In this document: positions 8,783-19,040 of the stretch, piece after piece
Position numbering within the stretch: position 1 is the stretch's first letter
Layout: every line of letters starts with the position of its first letter
NCBI GenBank assembly: GCA_016790575.1
Contig: JAEUOU010000028.1
Span: 62,001 to 126,000, forward strand
Length of the DNA: 64,000 bases
Reading direction: 5' to 3'
Source: Burkholderiaceae bacterium
Lineage (GTDB): Bacteria; Pseudomonadota; Gammaproteobacteria; Burkholderiales; Burkholderiaceae_C
Notes under the pieces: generated by a model
Told to the model about the DNA's origin: nothing
The model's input: only the letters and a program-made list of their open reading frames with translations
The model's database searches: none
Made by a program: the position numbers and the translations under genes

Positions 8783-11689
8783 ATGCAAATCTCCCAAACC
8801 TATTCCCCGTCCCACACCAACTTGCCCGGCCCAACCGGTGCCGGTGTCGACCGCGCCGATCCGGCACCAAATCAGGCATTGGCCCACTATCAGATCATTC
8901 GCCGCAATGGCGCCGTCGTTCCGTTCGAGCCAAACAAGATCGCTGTCGCCATGATGAAGGCGTTTCTTGCAGTACACGGTACGCAGGGAGCGGCTTCCGC
9001 CAGCGTCCGGGAGGCCGTCGAGACCCTCACGCATGCTGTTGTACGAGCACTGGTGCGCTCGCGCCCCGGTGGTGGCACGTTCCACATAGAAGACGTGCAA
9101 GATCATGTGGAATTGGGGCTCATGCGCGGCGGGCACCACGAAATTGCCCGTGCGTACGTGCTGTACCGCGAACGTAGGTCCCAGGAACGTGCGCGCCAGG
9201 CCAGCACCCAGGTGCCCCAGTCCCCGACACCAACCCTGCATGTGACCGACCGGGGTCGGCGCGTGCCGCTTGATATCGGCCAGCTGAAGTCGCTGATCGA
9301 ATCGGCCTGCGGGCAGCTCGGCGCTGATGTGAAGCCCGAACCGATTCTTGCCGAGACCATGCGCAATTTGTACGACGGCGTACCGCTCGACGAGGTACAC
9401 AAAGCGGCCATTCTTGCGGCGCGGACCCTGATCGAGAAGGACCCTGACTACACCTACGCCACAGCGCGTCTGCTGTTGCACACGATCCTCAAGGAGGTTT
9501 TCGGCGAGGAAGTATCGGCCACCGAGATGGGCGCCCGTTATGCGGATTATTTCCCCGCATTCATCCGCCGCGGCGTGGAGCACGAACTGCTTGATGAACG
9601 GCTCTTGCAGTTCGACCTGCCCCGGCTCGGCGCCGCCCTGAAAGCGGATCGTGACCAGGGCTTCGACTACCTCGGCATGCAGACACTGTACGACCGCTAC
9701 TTCCTGCATGTCCGCAAGCAACGCATCGAGCTGCCGCAGGCCTTTTTCATGCGAGTCGCAATGGGACTGGCTCTCAACGAACTGGATCGTGAGGCGCGGG
9801 CCATAGAGTTCTATGAGGTGCTGTCACGGTTTGACTTCATGTCGTCTACGCCAACTCTTTTCAATAGTGGCACCCGGCGCTCGCAGCTGTCATCGTGCTA
9901 CCTGACGACGGTACCGGACGACCTGGACGGCATCTACGAGTCGATCAAGGAGAACGCGCTGCTGTCGAAATTTGCCGGCGGCTTGGGCAATGACTGGACC
10001 CGGGTGCGGGCACTGGGTTCGCACATCAAGGGAACAAACGGCGAGTCGCAAGGGGTAGTGCCGTTTCTCAAGGTGGTCAACGACACCGCAGTCGCGGTCA
10101 ACCAGGGCGGCAAGCGCAAGGGAGCCGTGTGCGCTTACCTCGAAACCTGGCACCTCGACATTGAAGAGTTCCTGGAATTGCGAAAGAACACCGGCGACGA
10201 TCGCCGACGCACGCACGACATGAACACGGCCAACTGGATACCGGACCTGTTCATGCGCCGGGTGATGGAGAAAGGTGAGTGGACATTGTTCTCTCCATCC
10301 GACTGCCCGGACCTTCACGACCTGTACGGTACCGCTTTCGAGACGGCCTACACGGCCTACGAGGCGAAAGCCAAAAGCGGCGAAATCCAGCCAACCAAGA
10401 CTGTCCCGGCGGTCGATCTCTGGCGCAAGATGTTGTCGATGCTGTTCGAGACGGGGCATCCGTGGATCACTTTCAAAGACGCCTGCAACGTCCGCTCACC
10501 TCAGCAACATGCGGGCGTGGTTCATTCCTCCAACCTGTGCACTGAAATCACCCTGAATACCAACGATACCGAGACAGCCGTGTGCAATCTTGGTTCGATC
10601 AATCTGCGTCAGCACCTACGGGACGGCCAGGTCGACCAGGAAAAGCTGCGCAAGACCGTGGTGACCGCCATGCGCATGCTGGACAACGTCATTGACATCA
10701 ACTACTACGCCGTGCGCAAAGCGCGGGACTCCAACCTGCGTCACCGCCCGGTTGGTTTGGGGATCATGGGGTTCCAGGACGCACTCTACGAGTTGCGCAT
10801 TCCCTACGCGTCCGAATCGGCTGTCGAGTTCGCAGACCGCTCTATGGAAGCGGTCTGCTATCACGCCTATTGGGCCTCGACCGAACTGGCACGGGAGCGC
10901 GGGCGATACTCGTCTTACCGAGGCTCACTCTGGGATCGAGGCATCCTTCCACACGACACGCTGGACATGCTCGCGCGCGAACGGGGCGGATACGTCGAGG
11001 TGGACCGCTCGTCCAGCCTCGACTGGGATGCATTGCGTCGCAAAATCGCCACCGATGGAATGCGCAACTCCAACTGCATCGCCATCGCGCCGACGGCCAC
11101 CATTTCCAACATCATCGGGGTCGATGCCTCCATTGAGCCGAGCTTCGGCAACCTGTCGGTGAAGTCCAACCTGTCGGGTGAGTTCACGGTCATCAACAGC
11201 TATCTGGTTCGTGACCTCAAACGCTTGGGCCTCTGGGACGACGTGATGGTCATGGACCTCAAACACTTCAAGGGCTCGTTGTGGTCGATCGATCGGGTCC
11301 CGACCGAAATCAAGTTGCTCTATGCCACCGCGTTCGAAGTCGCGCCCCAGTGGCTGGTCGAGGCCGCCTCGCGTCGACAGAAGTGGATTGATCAGGCGCA
11401 GTCGCTGAATATCTACATGGCTGGCGCGTCGGGCAAGAAGCTCGATGAAACCTACAAACTGGCCTGGCTTCGGGGCCTGAAGACAACCTACTACCTGCGC
11501 ACCCACAGCGCCACCCACGTCGAGATGAGCACAGTCAGTACCCGGCAACTCAATTCCGTATCCAGTGGTGATGGCGGCATGAACGGCACTGGCACTGTGG
11601 CACATGACCGTCCATCCGAACCTGAGCTGGCTGCGACCGACATCAAGTTTTGCGCCATCGACGACCCCGGCTGCGAGGCCTGCCAGTAA
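8783..11689 (+). CDS. nrdA: Class Ia ribonucleoside-diphosphate reductase, alpha subunit
   Basis: NrdA reduces ribonucleoside diphosphates to deoxynucleotides with NrdB. The product is long for the family (968 residues; E. coli has 761) because two ATP-cone domains precede the catalytic barrel. One begins near [20 protein letters not shown] and a second near [16 protein letters not shown]; double cones are also known from Pseudomonas-type NrdA and sense dATP. Catalytic features include SSNLCTEI and the C-terminal redox pair CEACQ. ATG 8783 follows a good ribosome site (GAGAGGAA). Expression is probably repressed by NrdR through the two upstream boxes. Confidence 0.96.
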   Translation: MQISQTYSPSHTNLPGPTGAGVDRADPAPNQALAHYQIIRRNGAVVPFEPNKIAVAMMKAFLAVHGTQGAASASVREAVETLTHAVVRALVRSRPGGGTFHIEDVQDHVELGLMRGGHHEIARAYVLYRERRSQERARQASTQVPQSPTPTLHVTDRGRRVPLDIGQLKSLIESACGQLGADVKPEPILAETMRNLYDGVPLDEVHKAAILAARTLIEKDPDYTYATARLLLHTILKEVFGEEVSATEMGARYADYFPAFIRRGVEHELLDERLLQFDLPRLGAALKADRDQGFDYLGMQTLYDRYFLHVRKQRIELPQAFFMRVAMGLALNELDREARAIEFYEVLSRFDFMSSTPTLFNSGTRRSQLSSCYLTTVPDDLDGIYESIKENALLSKFAGGLGNDWTRVRALGSHIKGTNGESQGVVPFLKVVNDTAVAVNQGGKRKGAVCAYLETWHLDIEEFLELRKNTGDDRRRTHDMNTANWIPDLFMRRVMEKGEWTLFSPSDCPDLHDLYGTAFETAYTAYEAKAKSGEIQPTKTVPAVDLWRKMLSMLFETGHPWITFKDACNVRSPQQHAGVVHSSNLCTEITLNTNDTETAVCNLGSINLRQHLRDGQVDQEKLRKTVVTAMRMLDNVIDINYYAVRKARDSNLRHRPVGLGIMGFQDALYELRIPYASESAVEFADRSMEAVCYHAYWASTELARERGRYSSYRGSLWDRGILPHDTLDMLARERGGYVEVDRSSSLDWDALRRKIATDGMRNSNCIAIAPTATISNIIGVDASIEPSFGNLSVKSNLSGEFTVINSYLVRDLKRLGLWDDVMVMDLKHFKGSLWSIDRVPTEIKLLYATAFEVAPQWLVEAASRRQKWIDQAQSLNIYMAGASGKKLDETYKLAWLRGLKTTYYLRTHSATHVEMSTVSTRQLNSVSSGDGGMNGTGTVAHDRPSEPELAATDIKFCAIDDPGCEACQ

Positions 11690-11786
11690 AACCGACGCCA
11701 CAGGGCAACATTCGTTTCGATCGAGTGCGCGTAGCCCTTTTCCTTCAACCCTCTTTGCTACCATAATACGAGCACTGGAAACCACC

Positions 11787-12971
11787 ATGCTGTCCTGGGA
11801 CGACACCGTCACACCTTCTGCACTGCCGGCCTTGCAACCTGTCGAACGGGGCGGTCTTGCGACCGTTGCGCCAAACAGTCTTGCGGTGCCGTCCGCCTAT
11901 CAAACCCCTTCGAACATCAGCACTCCCGCGAAGGCGGCCCCTGCGGCGTCACACCGACGTGTGAACGCATCCGACAAGCGAATCATCAACGGCCAGACCG
12001 ACGTCAACCAACTGGTACCGTTCAAGTACAAATGGGCTTGGGAGAAATACCTCGCCACCTGCGCAAATCATTGGATGCCGCAGGAAGTCAACATGAATCG
12101 CGACATCGCGCTCTGGAAGAGCCCCAACGGCCTCTCCGACGATGAGCGGCGCCTCATCAAGCGCAATCTTGGCTTCTTCGTGACTGCCGATTCGCTGGCG
12201 GCGAACAACATTACATTGGGAACATACCGGCACATTACCGCACCGGAATGTCGGCAGTTCTTGCTTCGGCAGGCGTTCGAAGAGGCCATCCACACGCATG
12301 CCTACCAGTACATCGTGGAGAGTCTGGGTCTTGATGAGGGCGAGATCTTCAACGCCTACCATGAGGTCGCATCCATCCGGGACAAGGACGAATTTCTTAT
12401 CCCGTTCATTGACGCGATCATGGACCCGAATTTCCGCACGGGAACGCCCGAGGCGGACCAGACGCTGCTGAAGTCCATCATTGTGTTCGCGTGCCTGATG
12501 GAGGGGCTATTCTTCTATGTCGGTTTCACCCAGATTCTGGCGCTGGGGCGACAGAACAAGATGACCGGTGCCGCCGAACAATACCAGTACATCCTGCGTG
12601 ACGAATCGATGCACTGCAACTTCGGCATTGACCTGATCAACCAGATCAAGCTGGAAAACCCCCACCTCTGGACTGTCGAGTTCAAGGCGGAGATACGAGC
12701 CCTGTTCGTCAAGGCCGTCGAGCTGGAGTACCGCTACGCGGAGGACACGATGCCACGTGGCGTCCTGGGCTTGAACGCCTCCATGTTCAAGGGCTACCTT
12801 CGCTATATCGCCAATCGCCGAGCCACGCAGATCGGCCTTGAGCCCCTTTACCCGAATGAAGAGAACCCGTTCCCCTGGATGAGCGAGATGATTGATCTCA
12901 AGAAGGAACGCAACTTCTTCGAAACCCGCGTCATTGAGTACCAATCCGGCGGAGCACTCTCCTGGGATTGA
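11787..12971 (+). CDS. nrdB: Class Ia ribonucleoside-diphosphate reductase, beta subunit
   Basis: NrdB carries the di-iron centre and tyrosyl radical for NrdA. The 394-residue product shows the metal ligands D ([11 protein letters not shown]), E and H ([12 protein letters not shown]) and the second-half EGLFFYVG and [10 protein letters not shown] motifs. The radical tyrosine is present as Y173, at the spacing seen for Y122 of E. coli, so this is a class Ia rather than a tyrosine-less enzyme. I use ATG 11787 ([10 protein letters not shown]); the open frame continues upstream into nrdA. The roughly 40 residues before the first conserved block are variable. The 97-bp gap to nrdA suggests a shared transcript. 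Confidence 0.95.
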   Translation: MLSWDDTVTPSALPALQPVERGGLATVAPNSLAVPSAYQTPSNISTPAKAAPAASHRRVNASDKRIINGQTDVNQLVPFKYKWAWEKYLATCANHWMPQEVNMNRDIALWKSPNGLSDDERRLIKRNLGFFVTADSLAANNITLGTYRHITAPECRQFLLRQAFEEAIHTHAYQYIVESLGLDEGEIFNAYHEVASIRDKDEFLIPFIDAIMDPNFRTGTPEADQTLLKSIIVFACLMEGLFFYVGFTQILALGRQNKMTGAAEQYQYILRDESMHCNFGIDLINQIKLENPHLWTVEFKAEIRALFVKAVELEYRYAEDTMPRGVLGLNASMFKGYLRYIANRRATQIGLEPLYPNEENPFPWMSEMIDLKKERNFFETRVIEYQSGGALSWD

Positions 12972-13086
12972 TCATTCGAATGAACGACCGCCTTCCACAG
13001 CAACTCTTGGCATCGCCCCGGCGCGTTGCCCCGGCTGTGATCCCGAGTTCATGGCGTTGGAGTCGTCTGTCCAGGGTCATGAATCG

Positions 13087-13116
13087 CTTCGTGCGTCACA
13101 ACAGGCACGAAGTGTT
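13087..13116 (+). terminator. Possible terminator after nrdB
   Basis: An 8-bp stem (CTTCGTGC 13087-13094 with GCACGAAG 13105-13112) and 10-base loop are followed by a weak T-rich tail (TGTTTCCC). It lies between nrdB and the H1-like gene. Confidence 0.4.
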
Positions 13117-13155
13117 TCCCTCTGTTGATAGTCCAACTTGATCAAGGAGAAAATC

Positions 13156-13500
13156 ATGGCAACTGCGAAGAAGGCCGCCACTCCGGCGAAGAAGGCCGCT
13201 GCTCCGGCAAAGAAGGCCGCCGCTCCGGCGAAGAAGGCCGCGGCTCCGGCAAAGAAGGCTGCGGCTCCGGCGAAGAAGGCCGCGGCTCCGGCGAAGAAGG
13301 CCGCGGCTCCGGCGAAGAAGGCCGCGGCTCCGGCGAAGAAGGCCGCGGCTCCGGCGAAGAAGGCCGCGGCTCCGGCGAAGAAGGCTGCGGCTCCGGCGAA
13401 GAAGGCCGCGGCTCCGGCGAAGAAGGCCGCGGCTCCGGCGGCACAGACCACGCTCAATCCGCAGGCTGCCTGGCCGTTTCCGACAACCAACAAGCCCTGA
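13156..13500 (+). CDS. Histone H1-like alanine/lysine-repeat DNA-binding protein
   Basis: This 114-residue protein is mostly twelve perfect copies of the heptapeptide PAKKAAA (residues 10-93), after MATAKKAAT and before a non-repetitive tail ending in PFPTTNKP. Such PAKK repeats resemble the C-terminal domain of eukaryotic histone H1 and bacterial relatives such as AlgP and the H1-like proteins of Bordetella, which bind DNA through lysine pairs. A nucleoid or regulatory role is inferred. ATG 13156 follows a strong AAGGAG site, and a terminator follows the stop, so it looks monocistronic. The underlying DNA is a near-perfect 21-bp tandem repeat. Confidence 0.88.
   Translation: MATAKKAATPAKKAAAPAKKAAAPAKKAAAPAKKAAAPAKKAAAPAKKAAAPAKKAAAPAKKAAAPAKKAAAPAKKAAAPAKKAAAPAKKAAAPAAQTTLNPQAAWPFPTTNKP
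13183..13434 (+). repeat. 21-bp coding minisatellite, 12 units
   Basis: Twelve consecutive 21-bp units encode PAKKAAA. The units differ only at synonymous third positions, for example GGCG/GGCA and GCCGC/GCTGC, so recent unit duplication is likely and copy number may vary between strains. Confidence 0.95.
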
Positions 13501-13525
13501 GCGGTACCGGCCTGTCGTTATGACC

Positions 13526-13553
13526 AAACGGCGCCGAGAGGCGCCGTTTTCTC
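13526..13553 (+). terminator. Terminator of the H1-like gene, possibly bidirectional
   Basis: The 10-bp stem AAACGGCGCC / GGCGCCGTTT around GAGA is followed by TTCTC. It also lies just beyond the end of the convergent PfkB gene, but the minus-strand side has only a short T-run. Confidence 0.85.
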
Positions 13554-13602
13554 TGATTCGGCTTCAGGCTTTATCCATCCCTGTGCCGCCGCTCGAAGAC
13601 CG

Positions 13603-14517
13603 TCATGTCGGCGGGACTGAGCTCCGAAGTGCATCCGGGATCGCATAGTTCTGGGGACCACGTTGGGCAATTTTCAGCGCGCCAACCTGATTGCCGAGTC
13701 GCGCACATTCCACCAGACTCCATCCACGCTCGAGGCCGAAGAGCAAGGCGCCGCGCCAGGCATCACCGCAACCCGTCGGATCGAGCACCCGCTCCGGTGC
13801 TACCGGTTCGACCATCCGCCTGTTGCCGCCCTCCCAGACCTCACAGCCCTCGCTACCCAGCGTGATGAACATGCCCTTAACACGAAGGGACAATTCCGCC
13901 GGTTCCAACCCGGTTCGGTCACAGAGCATCTTTCCTTCGTAGTCATTGACTGTGACCCAGGTAGCGAGTTCGACAAAATGCCGCAATTCCTCGCCATTGA
14001 ACATCGGTAAACCCTGTCCGGGATCGAACACGAAGGGAATACCTGCCCGGTGCAATTGCTCCGCATGCTCCAGCATGGCCTGCCGCCCGTCCGGTGCAAC
14101 GATGGCCAGGGAGACCCGTCCATCGACCGGAACCGTCGTTCGATGGGCCAACGCCATGGCACCCGGGTGAAACGCCGTAATCTGGTTGTTGTCCCTATCG
14201 GTCATGATCATCGCCAACGCCGTATAGTTATCCGGCAGGACGCGGATCTGGTCACAACAGATCCCCAACGCCTCAAAGCGCGCCAGGTAATCCGCCCCAT
14301 CGGCACCCACGGTCGCCATCGGAAGCGGCTCCCCGCCAAGCATTTTCAGGCTGTAGGCGATGTTGCCGGCACAGCCGCCAAAATCCCGGCGCAATGCCGG
14401 CACCAGAAACGAAACATTCAGGATGTGCAACTGGTCGGGAAGAATCTGCTCCGCGAACCGCCCCTCGAAACCCATGATCGTGTCATACGCCAGGGACCCG
14501 CATACCAATACCGCCAT
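13603..14517 (-). CDS. PfkB-family carbohydrate/adenosine kinase
   Basis: The 304-residue product is a ribokinase-family sugar or nucleoside kinase. It has the N-terminal MAVLVCGSLAYDTI strand, a GG motif (FGGCAGNIAYSLKMLGG) that closes over the substrate, and the C-terminal signature DPTGCGDAWRGALLFGL. The anion-hole sequence is GCGD rather than GAGD, but the catalytic Asp is kept. Related Burkholderiales proteins are annotated as adenosine kinase; I cannot fix the substrate from sequence. It is the last gene of the reverse-strand run from the unknown protein/TlpA/accBC and ends before a terminator at 13526-13553. Confidence 0.82.
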   Translation of the reverse strand: MAVLVCGSLAYDTIMGFEGRFAEQILPDQLHILNVSFLVPALRRDFGGCAGNIAYSLKMLGGEPLPMATVGADGADYLARFEALGICCDQIRVLPDNYTALAMIMTDRDNNQITAFHPGAMALAHRTTVPVDGRVSLAIVAPDGRQAMLEHAEQLHRAGIPFVFDPGQGLPMFNGEELRHFVELATWVTVNDYEGKMLCDRTGLEPAELSLRVKGMFITLGSEGCEVWEGGNRRMVEPVAPERVLDPTGCGDAWRGALLFGLERGWSLVECARLGNQVGALKIAQRGPQNYAIPDALRSSVPPT

Positions 14518-14577
14518 ATCGTTCCATCTTTCCGTTGCAAGTAAGAAATTGTCGGCCGACCGAGATCCGAACACCGA

Positions 14578-15519
14578 TCAGGGATAAAAGACCACGACCC
14601 GATAGCCACCGATCACCGTCCCTGGTGGTGGGTCAACCGCCAAGGTGAGCGAGACCGACTTCTCTGTGGCCGCTGGGAACTCCGTCGCCCAGCCAAGTTG
14701 AGTGGAGTCAATGACCTTGCGGATGACGGCGCGGTCCTGCAGGTCGGTCAGGGTCAACTCCACGGCCGGCGCAGCGACCGCGAAGGCCGAAACATTGCGC
14801 ACGCCCACTGTCAGGCGGTAGATGTCTGATCGCAAACGACTGAAAGCCGATGCGTCAATGACCACCGAATCGATCCGGCGCCAAGGCCGGACGACACACC
14901 CGATGGGTGCGCAGAGCGCATCCAGCCCGGGCCGAAGTCCCGGCCACTGTGATGCCAGGCGGTCTCGCTCCTGAAGCGCAATCTGCAGGAACAAACCGGC
15001 AAACAAGAGTACCGCCGAAAGAACCATGCCCAGACGGACTGAGCGACGGCGCCAGAATTCCCGCTGCCGGGCCTGCCGAACAAACGATACATCCGCCGTC
15101 TCTTCGACCCCGGCTGACGCAATGGCCGGCGCCGAGGCGACGGCGGCGCGCGCTGCGACAGGCGCAGGCTCCACCCGAGCGGCGGGCTGCGCATTGCCCC
15201 AATCAGCAAAATCGATATCGGGTGCTGCCGGAGCCGGCCGGCTCGCGGGGGTATCGGCCCGCGATGACGGTGCTGCAGTGGCAGTACCGGTCGGAACCGA
15301 CAGGGCCGCAACCTGCGCCGGATCGGGCTGCTCACCGGGCGATACGGCAGGCCCGGGTGAGCGGCTCGGCTCCGGACTCACGGGGTCCTTCAGGTACAAC
15401 CGGGCGTCGAATACATCGCCACAATGCCCGCAGCGCACCCACCCTTCGGAGATGCGCAACTGGTCCGGAACGACCTTGAACATCGTCGCGCACGAGGGGC
15501 AGCGGGTGATCATGTTCAT
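14578..15519 (-). CDS. DUF3426 zinc-ribbon membrane protein (MJ0042-type finger)
   Basis: The 313-residue protein starts with a zinc-ribbon of the MJ0042 type: C-x2-C in ITRCPSCATMFKV and C-x2-C in WVRCGHCGDVF. A proline/alanine-rich linker of about 110 residues follows, then one transmembrane helix (LGMVLSAVLLFAGLFLQIAL) and a C-terminal DUF3426 domain predicted outside the cytoplasm. The role is unknown; the family often sits next to prmA, as here. I chose ATG 15519 (MNMITRC); ATG 15513 is equally possible. Confidence 0.85.
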   Translation of the reverse strand: MNMITRCPSCATMFKVVPDQLRISEGWVRCGHCGDVFDARLYLKDPVSPEPSRSPGPAVSPGEQPDPAQVAALSVPTGTATAAPSSRADTPASRPAPAAPDIDFADWGNAQPAARVEPAPVAARAAVASAPAIASAGVEETADVSFVRQARQREFWRRRSVRLGMVLSAVLLFAGLFLQIALQERDRLASQWPGLRPGLDALCAPIGCVVRPWRRIDSVVIDASAFSRLRSDIYRLTVGVRNVSAFAVAAPAVELTLTDLQDRAVIRKVIDSTQLGWATEFPAATEKSVSLTLAVDPPPGTVIGGYRVVVFYP

Positions 15520-15552
15520 CGGCAACCCATTGTACGGAGCGCCCCGGCTCAA

Positions 15553-16434
15553 TCAACACTGCGCCGTCATGAGAATCCAGCCTTCTTCCCGATCTGCGAC
15601 CTGCAGGGCCGCCCAGGGCCGATAAGCCTCGATCAATTCGTCAGCCTGGCGCTCCAGAATGCCGGCAAGCACCAGCGCGCCGCCCGACGCGACGTGAGCA
15701 CACAGCAGCGGCGCGAGCACCTTCAGCGGTGTTGCCAGTATGTTGGCCAGCACCAGATCGTAGTGACCGCTGGCCAGTTCCGGAGAACCCGCGCGCAACA
15801 CAACTCCGTTCGCGTGGGCGTTTTGGCCCGTGGAGGTCACGGCAGCGGGATCGATATCGACCGCGTCTACGTCGGCGGCCCCCATCAGCGCCGCACCAAT
15901 GGCCAAGATTCCCGATCCACATCCATAGTCGAGCACGCGGGGACCCGGCAAAGGCCGCGTGGCAATCCATCGCAGACACATGCGTGTTGTCGGATGGGTA
16001 CCCGTCCCGAAGGCGAGCCCCGGGTCCAGTCGGATGACCTCGCGGGCTCCGGCGGGCGGCTCATGCCAGGTCGGAACAATCCAGAAACGGGGGGTGATCT
16101 CGACCGGCGAGAACTGCGACTGGGTCAACCGGACCCAATCCTGGTCGGGGACTTCGGCCACCGACACCACCTGGCACCCAACGAAAAAATCCTGGGCGGC
16201 CAGCAACTGCGCCGCGTCGCTGGCGGCAGCCGCCGAATGAAACAGCGCCCTCACCCGCGAGCGCTGCCAGCCATCGGCGGGCGCCGGCATACCCGGTTCT
16301 CCGAACAGGGCCAGTTCGGCATCCGTATCGGCGTCGGCGTCTTCCACCGAAACACTCAGGGCATCCAGCGCATCCAGCGCTTCGCCGATCGGCTCGACTC
16401 GGTCTTCGGGGCACTGTAGCGCGAGTTCAAACAT
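15553..16434 (-). CDS. prmA: Ribosomal protein L11 methyltransferase PrmA
   Basis: PrmA trimethylates ribosomal protein L11. The product has 293 residues, the same as E. coli PrmA. An N-terminal substrate-recognition domain is followed by the SAM-binding motif VLDYGCGSGILAIGAALMGA, the acidic post-I strand VDAVDIDPAAV and the catalytic-loop motif DLVLANILATPL. ATG 16434 (MFELALQCPED) is chosen because the nine upstream in-frame codons lack homology. It lies in the acc operon order, 86 bp after accC. Confidence 0.96.
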   Translation of the reverse strand: MFELALQCPEDRVEPIGEALDALDALSVSVEDADADTDAELALFGEPGMPAPADGWQRSRVRALFHSAAAASDAAQLLAAQDFFVGCQVVSVAEVPDQDWVRLTQSQFSPVEITPRFWIVPTWHEPPAGAREVIRLDPGLAFGTGTHPTTRMCLRWIATRPLPGPRVLDYGCGSGILAIGAALMGAADVDAVDIDPAAVTSTGQNAHANGVVLRAGSPELASGHYDLVLANILATPLKVLAPLLCAHVASGGALVLAGILERQADELIEAYRPWAALQVADREEGWILMTAQC

Positions 16435-16520
16435 GGGAGGATTTTCCAGAAGTGGGAACACGGCGACCGATACAACCCGAGCGTCGGACCGAGGTCCGTC
16501 GCCTCAGCAGCAGCGGTGCA

Positions 16521-17870
16521 TCACCGTGCGCGGTGTTCGAGCCAGTGCTCCAGATAATGGATGTTGGTTCCACCCGCCATGAACTTGGCATCCACCATCA
16601 GGTCGCGGTGCAGGGGAATATTGGTCTTGATTCCTTCGACGACCGTCTCCGCCAGGGCGGTCTGCATGCGCGCCAGCGCCTGTTCGCGGGTGTCGCCGAA
16701 GACAATGATTTTGCCGATCATCGAATCGTAGTTCGGCGGAACAAAGTAATTGTGATAGGCGTGGGAGTCCACCCGCACCCCCGGACCGCCCGGCGCATGC
16801 CAGAGGGTGATCCGACCCGGAGAGGGTGTGAACTTGTAGGGATCCTCGGCATTCACCCGGCATTCGATGGCATGTCCGCGCATCTGGATCTGGCGCTGGG
16901 TGAAAGGAAGCTTTTCCCCGGCGGCGACCAGAATCTGTGTACGGACAATGTCTACACCGGTGACCCATTCGGTCACGGGGTGCTCCACCTGGACCCGGGT
17001 GTTCATTTCGATGAAGTAGAACTCGCCGTCTTCGTAAAGAAACTCGAAGGTTCCCGCGCCGCGGTAGCCGATTTTCTTGCACGCCGCCACACACCGGTCG
17101 CCAATACGTTCGATCAGACGACGCGCGATGCCAGGGGCCGGTGCCTCTTCGATCACTTTCTGGTGGCGCCGTTGCATCGAACAGTCCCGCTCGCCCAGAT
17201 AGACAGCGTTCTTGTACTTGTCGGCCAGAATCTGGATCTCGATATGGCGCGGGTTCTGCAGGAATTTTTCCATGTAGACCGCCGGATTGCCGAACGCCGC
17301 CCCTGCCTCGGAGCGTGTCATCTGGACTGCGTTGATGAGCGCCGCTTCGGTGTGCACTACCCGCATGCCGCGCCCGCCGCCACCGCCGGCGGCCTTGATG
17401 ATGACCGGATATCCGATCGTCTTGGCAATCCGGCGGATCTGCACCGGGTCTTCCGGCAGTTCACCGTCTGAACCCGGGACACACGGTACGCCGGCACGAA
17501 TCATGGCCTGCTTGGCAGCCACCTTGTCACCCATGATGCGGATCGACTCCGGGGTCGGCCCGATGAACTGAAAGCCGCTGCGCTCCACCCGTTCGGCAAA
17601 GTCGGCGTTTTCGCTCAGGAATCCGTAGCCGGGGTGTATGGCCTCCGCATCCGTTACCTCCGCGGCGGAAATGATGGCCGGCATGTTCAGGTAGCTCAGC
17701 GACGACGCTGCGGGCCCGATACAGACCGCTTCGTCGGCCAGCTTGACGTATTTCGCGTCGCGGTCGGCCTCCGAATAGACCATGACCGCCTTGATTCCGA
17801 GCTCCCGGCAGGCACGCTGGATACGCAGTGCGATCTCGCCCCGGTTGGCGATCAGAATTTTCTTGAACAT
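16521..17870 (-). CDS. accC: Acetyl-CoA carboxylase, biotin carboxylase subunit
   Basis: AccC carboxylates the biotin on AccB with ATP and bicarbonate, the first step of fatty-acid synthesis. The product has 449 residues, the E. coli length. It starts [16 protein letters not shown] and contains the glycine-rich ATP loop [12 protein letters not shown], the E-K motif [18 protein letters not shown], and the catalytic [13 protein letters not shown]. It is 19 bp downstream of accB, so they are co-transcribed and probably made in balanced amounts. Confidence 0.97.
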   Translation of the reverse strand: MFKKILIANRGEIALRIQRACRELGIKAVMVYSEADRDAKYVKLADEAVCIGPAASSLSYLNMPAIISAAEVTDAEAIHPGYGFLSENADFAERVERSGFQFIGPTPESIRIMGDKVAAKQAMIRAGVPCVPGSDGELPEDPVQIRRIAKTIGYPVIIKAAGGGGGRGMRVVHTEAALINAVQMTRSEAGAAFGNPAVYMEKFLQNPRHIEIQILADKYKNAVYLGERDCSMQRRHQKVIEEAPAPGIARRLIERIGDRCVAACKKIGYRGAGTFEFLYEDGEFYFIEMNTRVQVEHPVTEWVTGVDIVRTQILVAAGEKLPFTQRQIQMRGHAIECRVNAEDPYKFTPSPGRITLWHAPGGPGVRVDSHAYHNYFVPPNYDSMIGKIIVFGDTREQALARMQTALAETVVEGIKTNIPLHRDLMVDAKFMAGGTNIHYLEHWLEHRAR

Positions 17871-17889
17871 TGCGCTTTCGCGGACCGGG

Positions 17890-18375
17890 TTACTCGATGA
17901 TGAAAAGGGGTTGACCATATTCGACCGCCTGACCGTTTTCGCCCAGAATCTTCGTCACCGTACCACTCTTGTCAGCCTCAATCTCGTTAAGGATCTTCAT
18001 GGCCTCGATGATGCACAAGGTGTCACCTTCCTTCACGGCACTGCCCAGTTCGACAAACGGGGCAGAACCCGGGCTGGCGCTGCGGTAGAAGGTGCCGACC
18101 ATCGGCGACTTGACCAGGTGGCCTGCGACTTGCTCCGGCGCTGCGGCAACCGGCTCGGTCGGCAAGGGGCCGACGGCAGTCAGTGCTGACGCGACGGGAG
18201 CCGCTGGCAACACGGCCCCCGGTGCGGACGGGGCTGCTGCCATGACCACGGGTGCGCCTGCCGAAGGGACAGCCTTGACGATACGGACCTTCCCCTCGGC
18301 TTCGGTGATTTCCAGCTCGGATACGTTGGACTCCGAAACCAGATCGATCAGCGTTTTGAGCTTGCGTAAATCCAT
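17890..18375 (-). CDS. accB: Acetyl-CoA carboxylase, biotin carboxyl carrier protein
   Basis: The 161-residue protein has the usual three parts: an N-terminal [16 protein letters not shown] region, a proline/alanine-rich swinging linker (residues 45-85) and a C-terminal biotinyl domain with the modified lysine K127 in [15 protein letters not shown]. The protruding-thumb residues [13 protein letters not shown] are present. ATG 18375 has an upstream TTGGAGA ribosome site. Four AATT elements at exact 10-bp spacing lie 29-62 bp upstream and may be part of its control. Confidence 0.97.
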   Translation of the reverse strand: MDLRKLKTLIDLVSESNVSELEITEAEGKVRIVKAVPSAGAPVVMAAAPSAPGAVLPAAPVASALTAVGPLPTEPVAAAPEQVAGHLVKSPMVGTFYRSASPGSAPFVELGSAVKEGDTLCIIEAMKILNEIEADKSGTVTKILGENGQAVEYGQPLFIIE

Positions 18376-18403
18376 TGTGGTCTCCAAAAGATGACTTGCC
18401 TGG

Positions 18404-18437
18404 AATTTACATCAATTTCCGTCAATTTCAGACAATT
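18404..18437 (-). promoter_or_regulatory. Helically phased AATT repeats upstream of accB
   Basis: AATT occurs at 18404, 18414, 18424 and 18434, an exact 10-bp period. On the minus strand the units read AATTGTCTGA, AATTGACGGA and AATTGATGTA, then AATTCC. The element could be intrinsically bent DNA or a repeated operator. A weak promoter (TTGTCT, then TGTAAA 18 bp on) overlaps it. Confidence 0.5.
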
Positions 18438-18476
18438 CCCATGAAACGCAGTGATTTGCGCCCATCACGATGGCGA

Positions 18477-19040
18477 TCAAGACGATGCGAGCGCCACCCA
18501 GGAGCGCAGGTCGTCTGCGGAAACCTTGCCCATTTTACGGTGCTGCACCCTTCCGTCCGCGCCAAAGACAACGGTAAACGGCAATCCGCCGGACAGATTG
18601 CCCAGCTGCTTGCCCAGTTCCGCACCGGACGATCCGGCTATGGCGACAGGAAACGCGAGCGGCTGGCGCGCGAGAAAAGCTGCAACCGCCTCGTCACGAT
18701 CGACGGCGATACCAACAACTTGCCATCCTTTTGCGATGTTTTGACGATAAAAGTCGTTCAAAAGGGGAAGCTCCTCGATACAGGGCGGACACCACGTCGC
18801 CCAGAAGTTCACCACCAGCGGACGCCCCTGAAACCGGCGCAGATCCAGCAAGGCGCCGTCGGGTTGGGGAAGTTTGAGGGCCCAGACCAGTGAGGCAACA
18901 CCCTCGTCGACGGCAGGCAATCGGTAGCGCCACCAGGCGAGGCCGGCGCCGGCGCCAGCGGCTGCCAATGCAACTCCGGACATCAGCCAGCGGCGGCGGG
19001 AACCGACTTCAGCCGGTATTGAGTGGGCGGGAGTGGTCAC
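18477..19040 (-). CDS. TlpA/ResA-like membrane-anchored thiol-disulfide oxidoreductase
   Basis: The 187-residue protein has an N-terminal signal anchor (RRWLMSGVALAAAGAGAGLAW) and a thioredoxin fold with the active site WCPPC in VVNFWATWCPPCIEELPLL. The cis-proline loop GGLPFTVVFGADG follows. It would act in the periplasm as a thiol reductant, for instance in cytochrome c or oxidase assembly; the partner is unknown. The GTG start at 19040 overlaps the stop of the upstream unknown gene (GTGA), which supports that start and translational coupling. accB begins 101 bp downstream. Confidence 0.85.
   Translation of the reverse strand: MTTPAHSIPAEVGSRRRWLMSGVALAAAGAGAGLAWWRYRLPAVDEGVASLVWALKLPQPDGALLDLRRFQGRPLVVNFWATWCPPCIEELPLLNDFYRQNIAKGWQVVGIAVDRDEAVAAFLARQPLAFPVAIAGSSGAELGKQLGNLSGGLPFTVVFGADGRVQHRKMGKVSADDLRSWVALASS

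Noticed and set aside
12980-13141. A 53-codon frame after nrdB
   Set aside because: There is no ribosome site and the frame contains a hairpin that looks like the nrdB terminator.
13156-13500. CRISPR-like tandem repeats
   Set aside because: Units of 21 bp are directly adjacent without spacers and encode PAKKAAA; this is a coding minisatellite.
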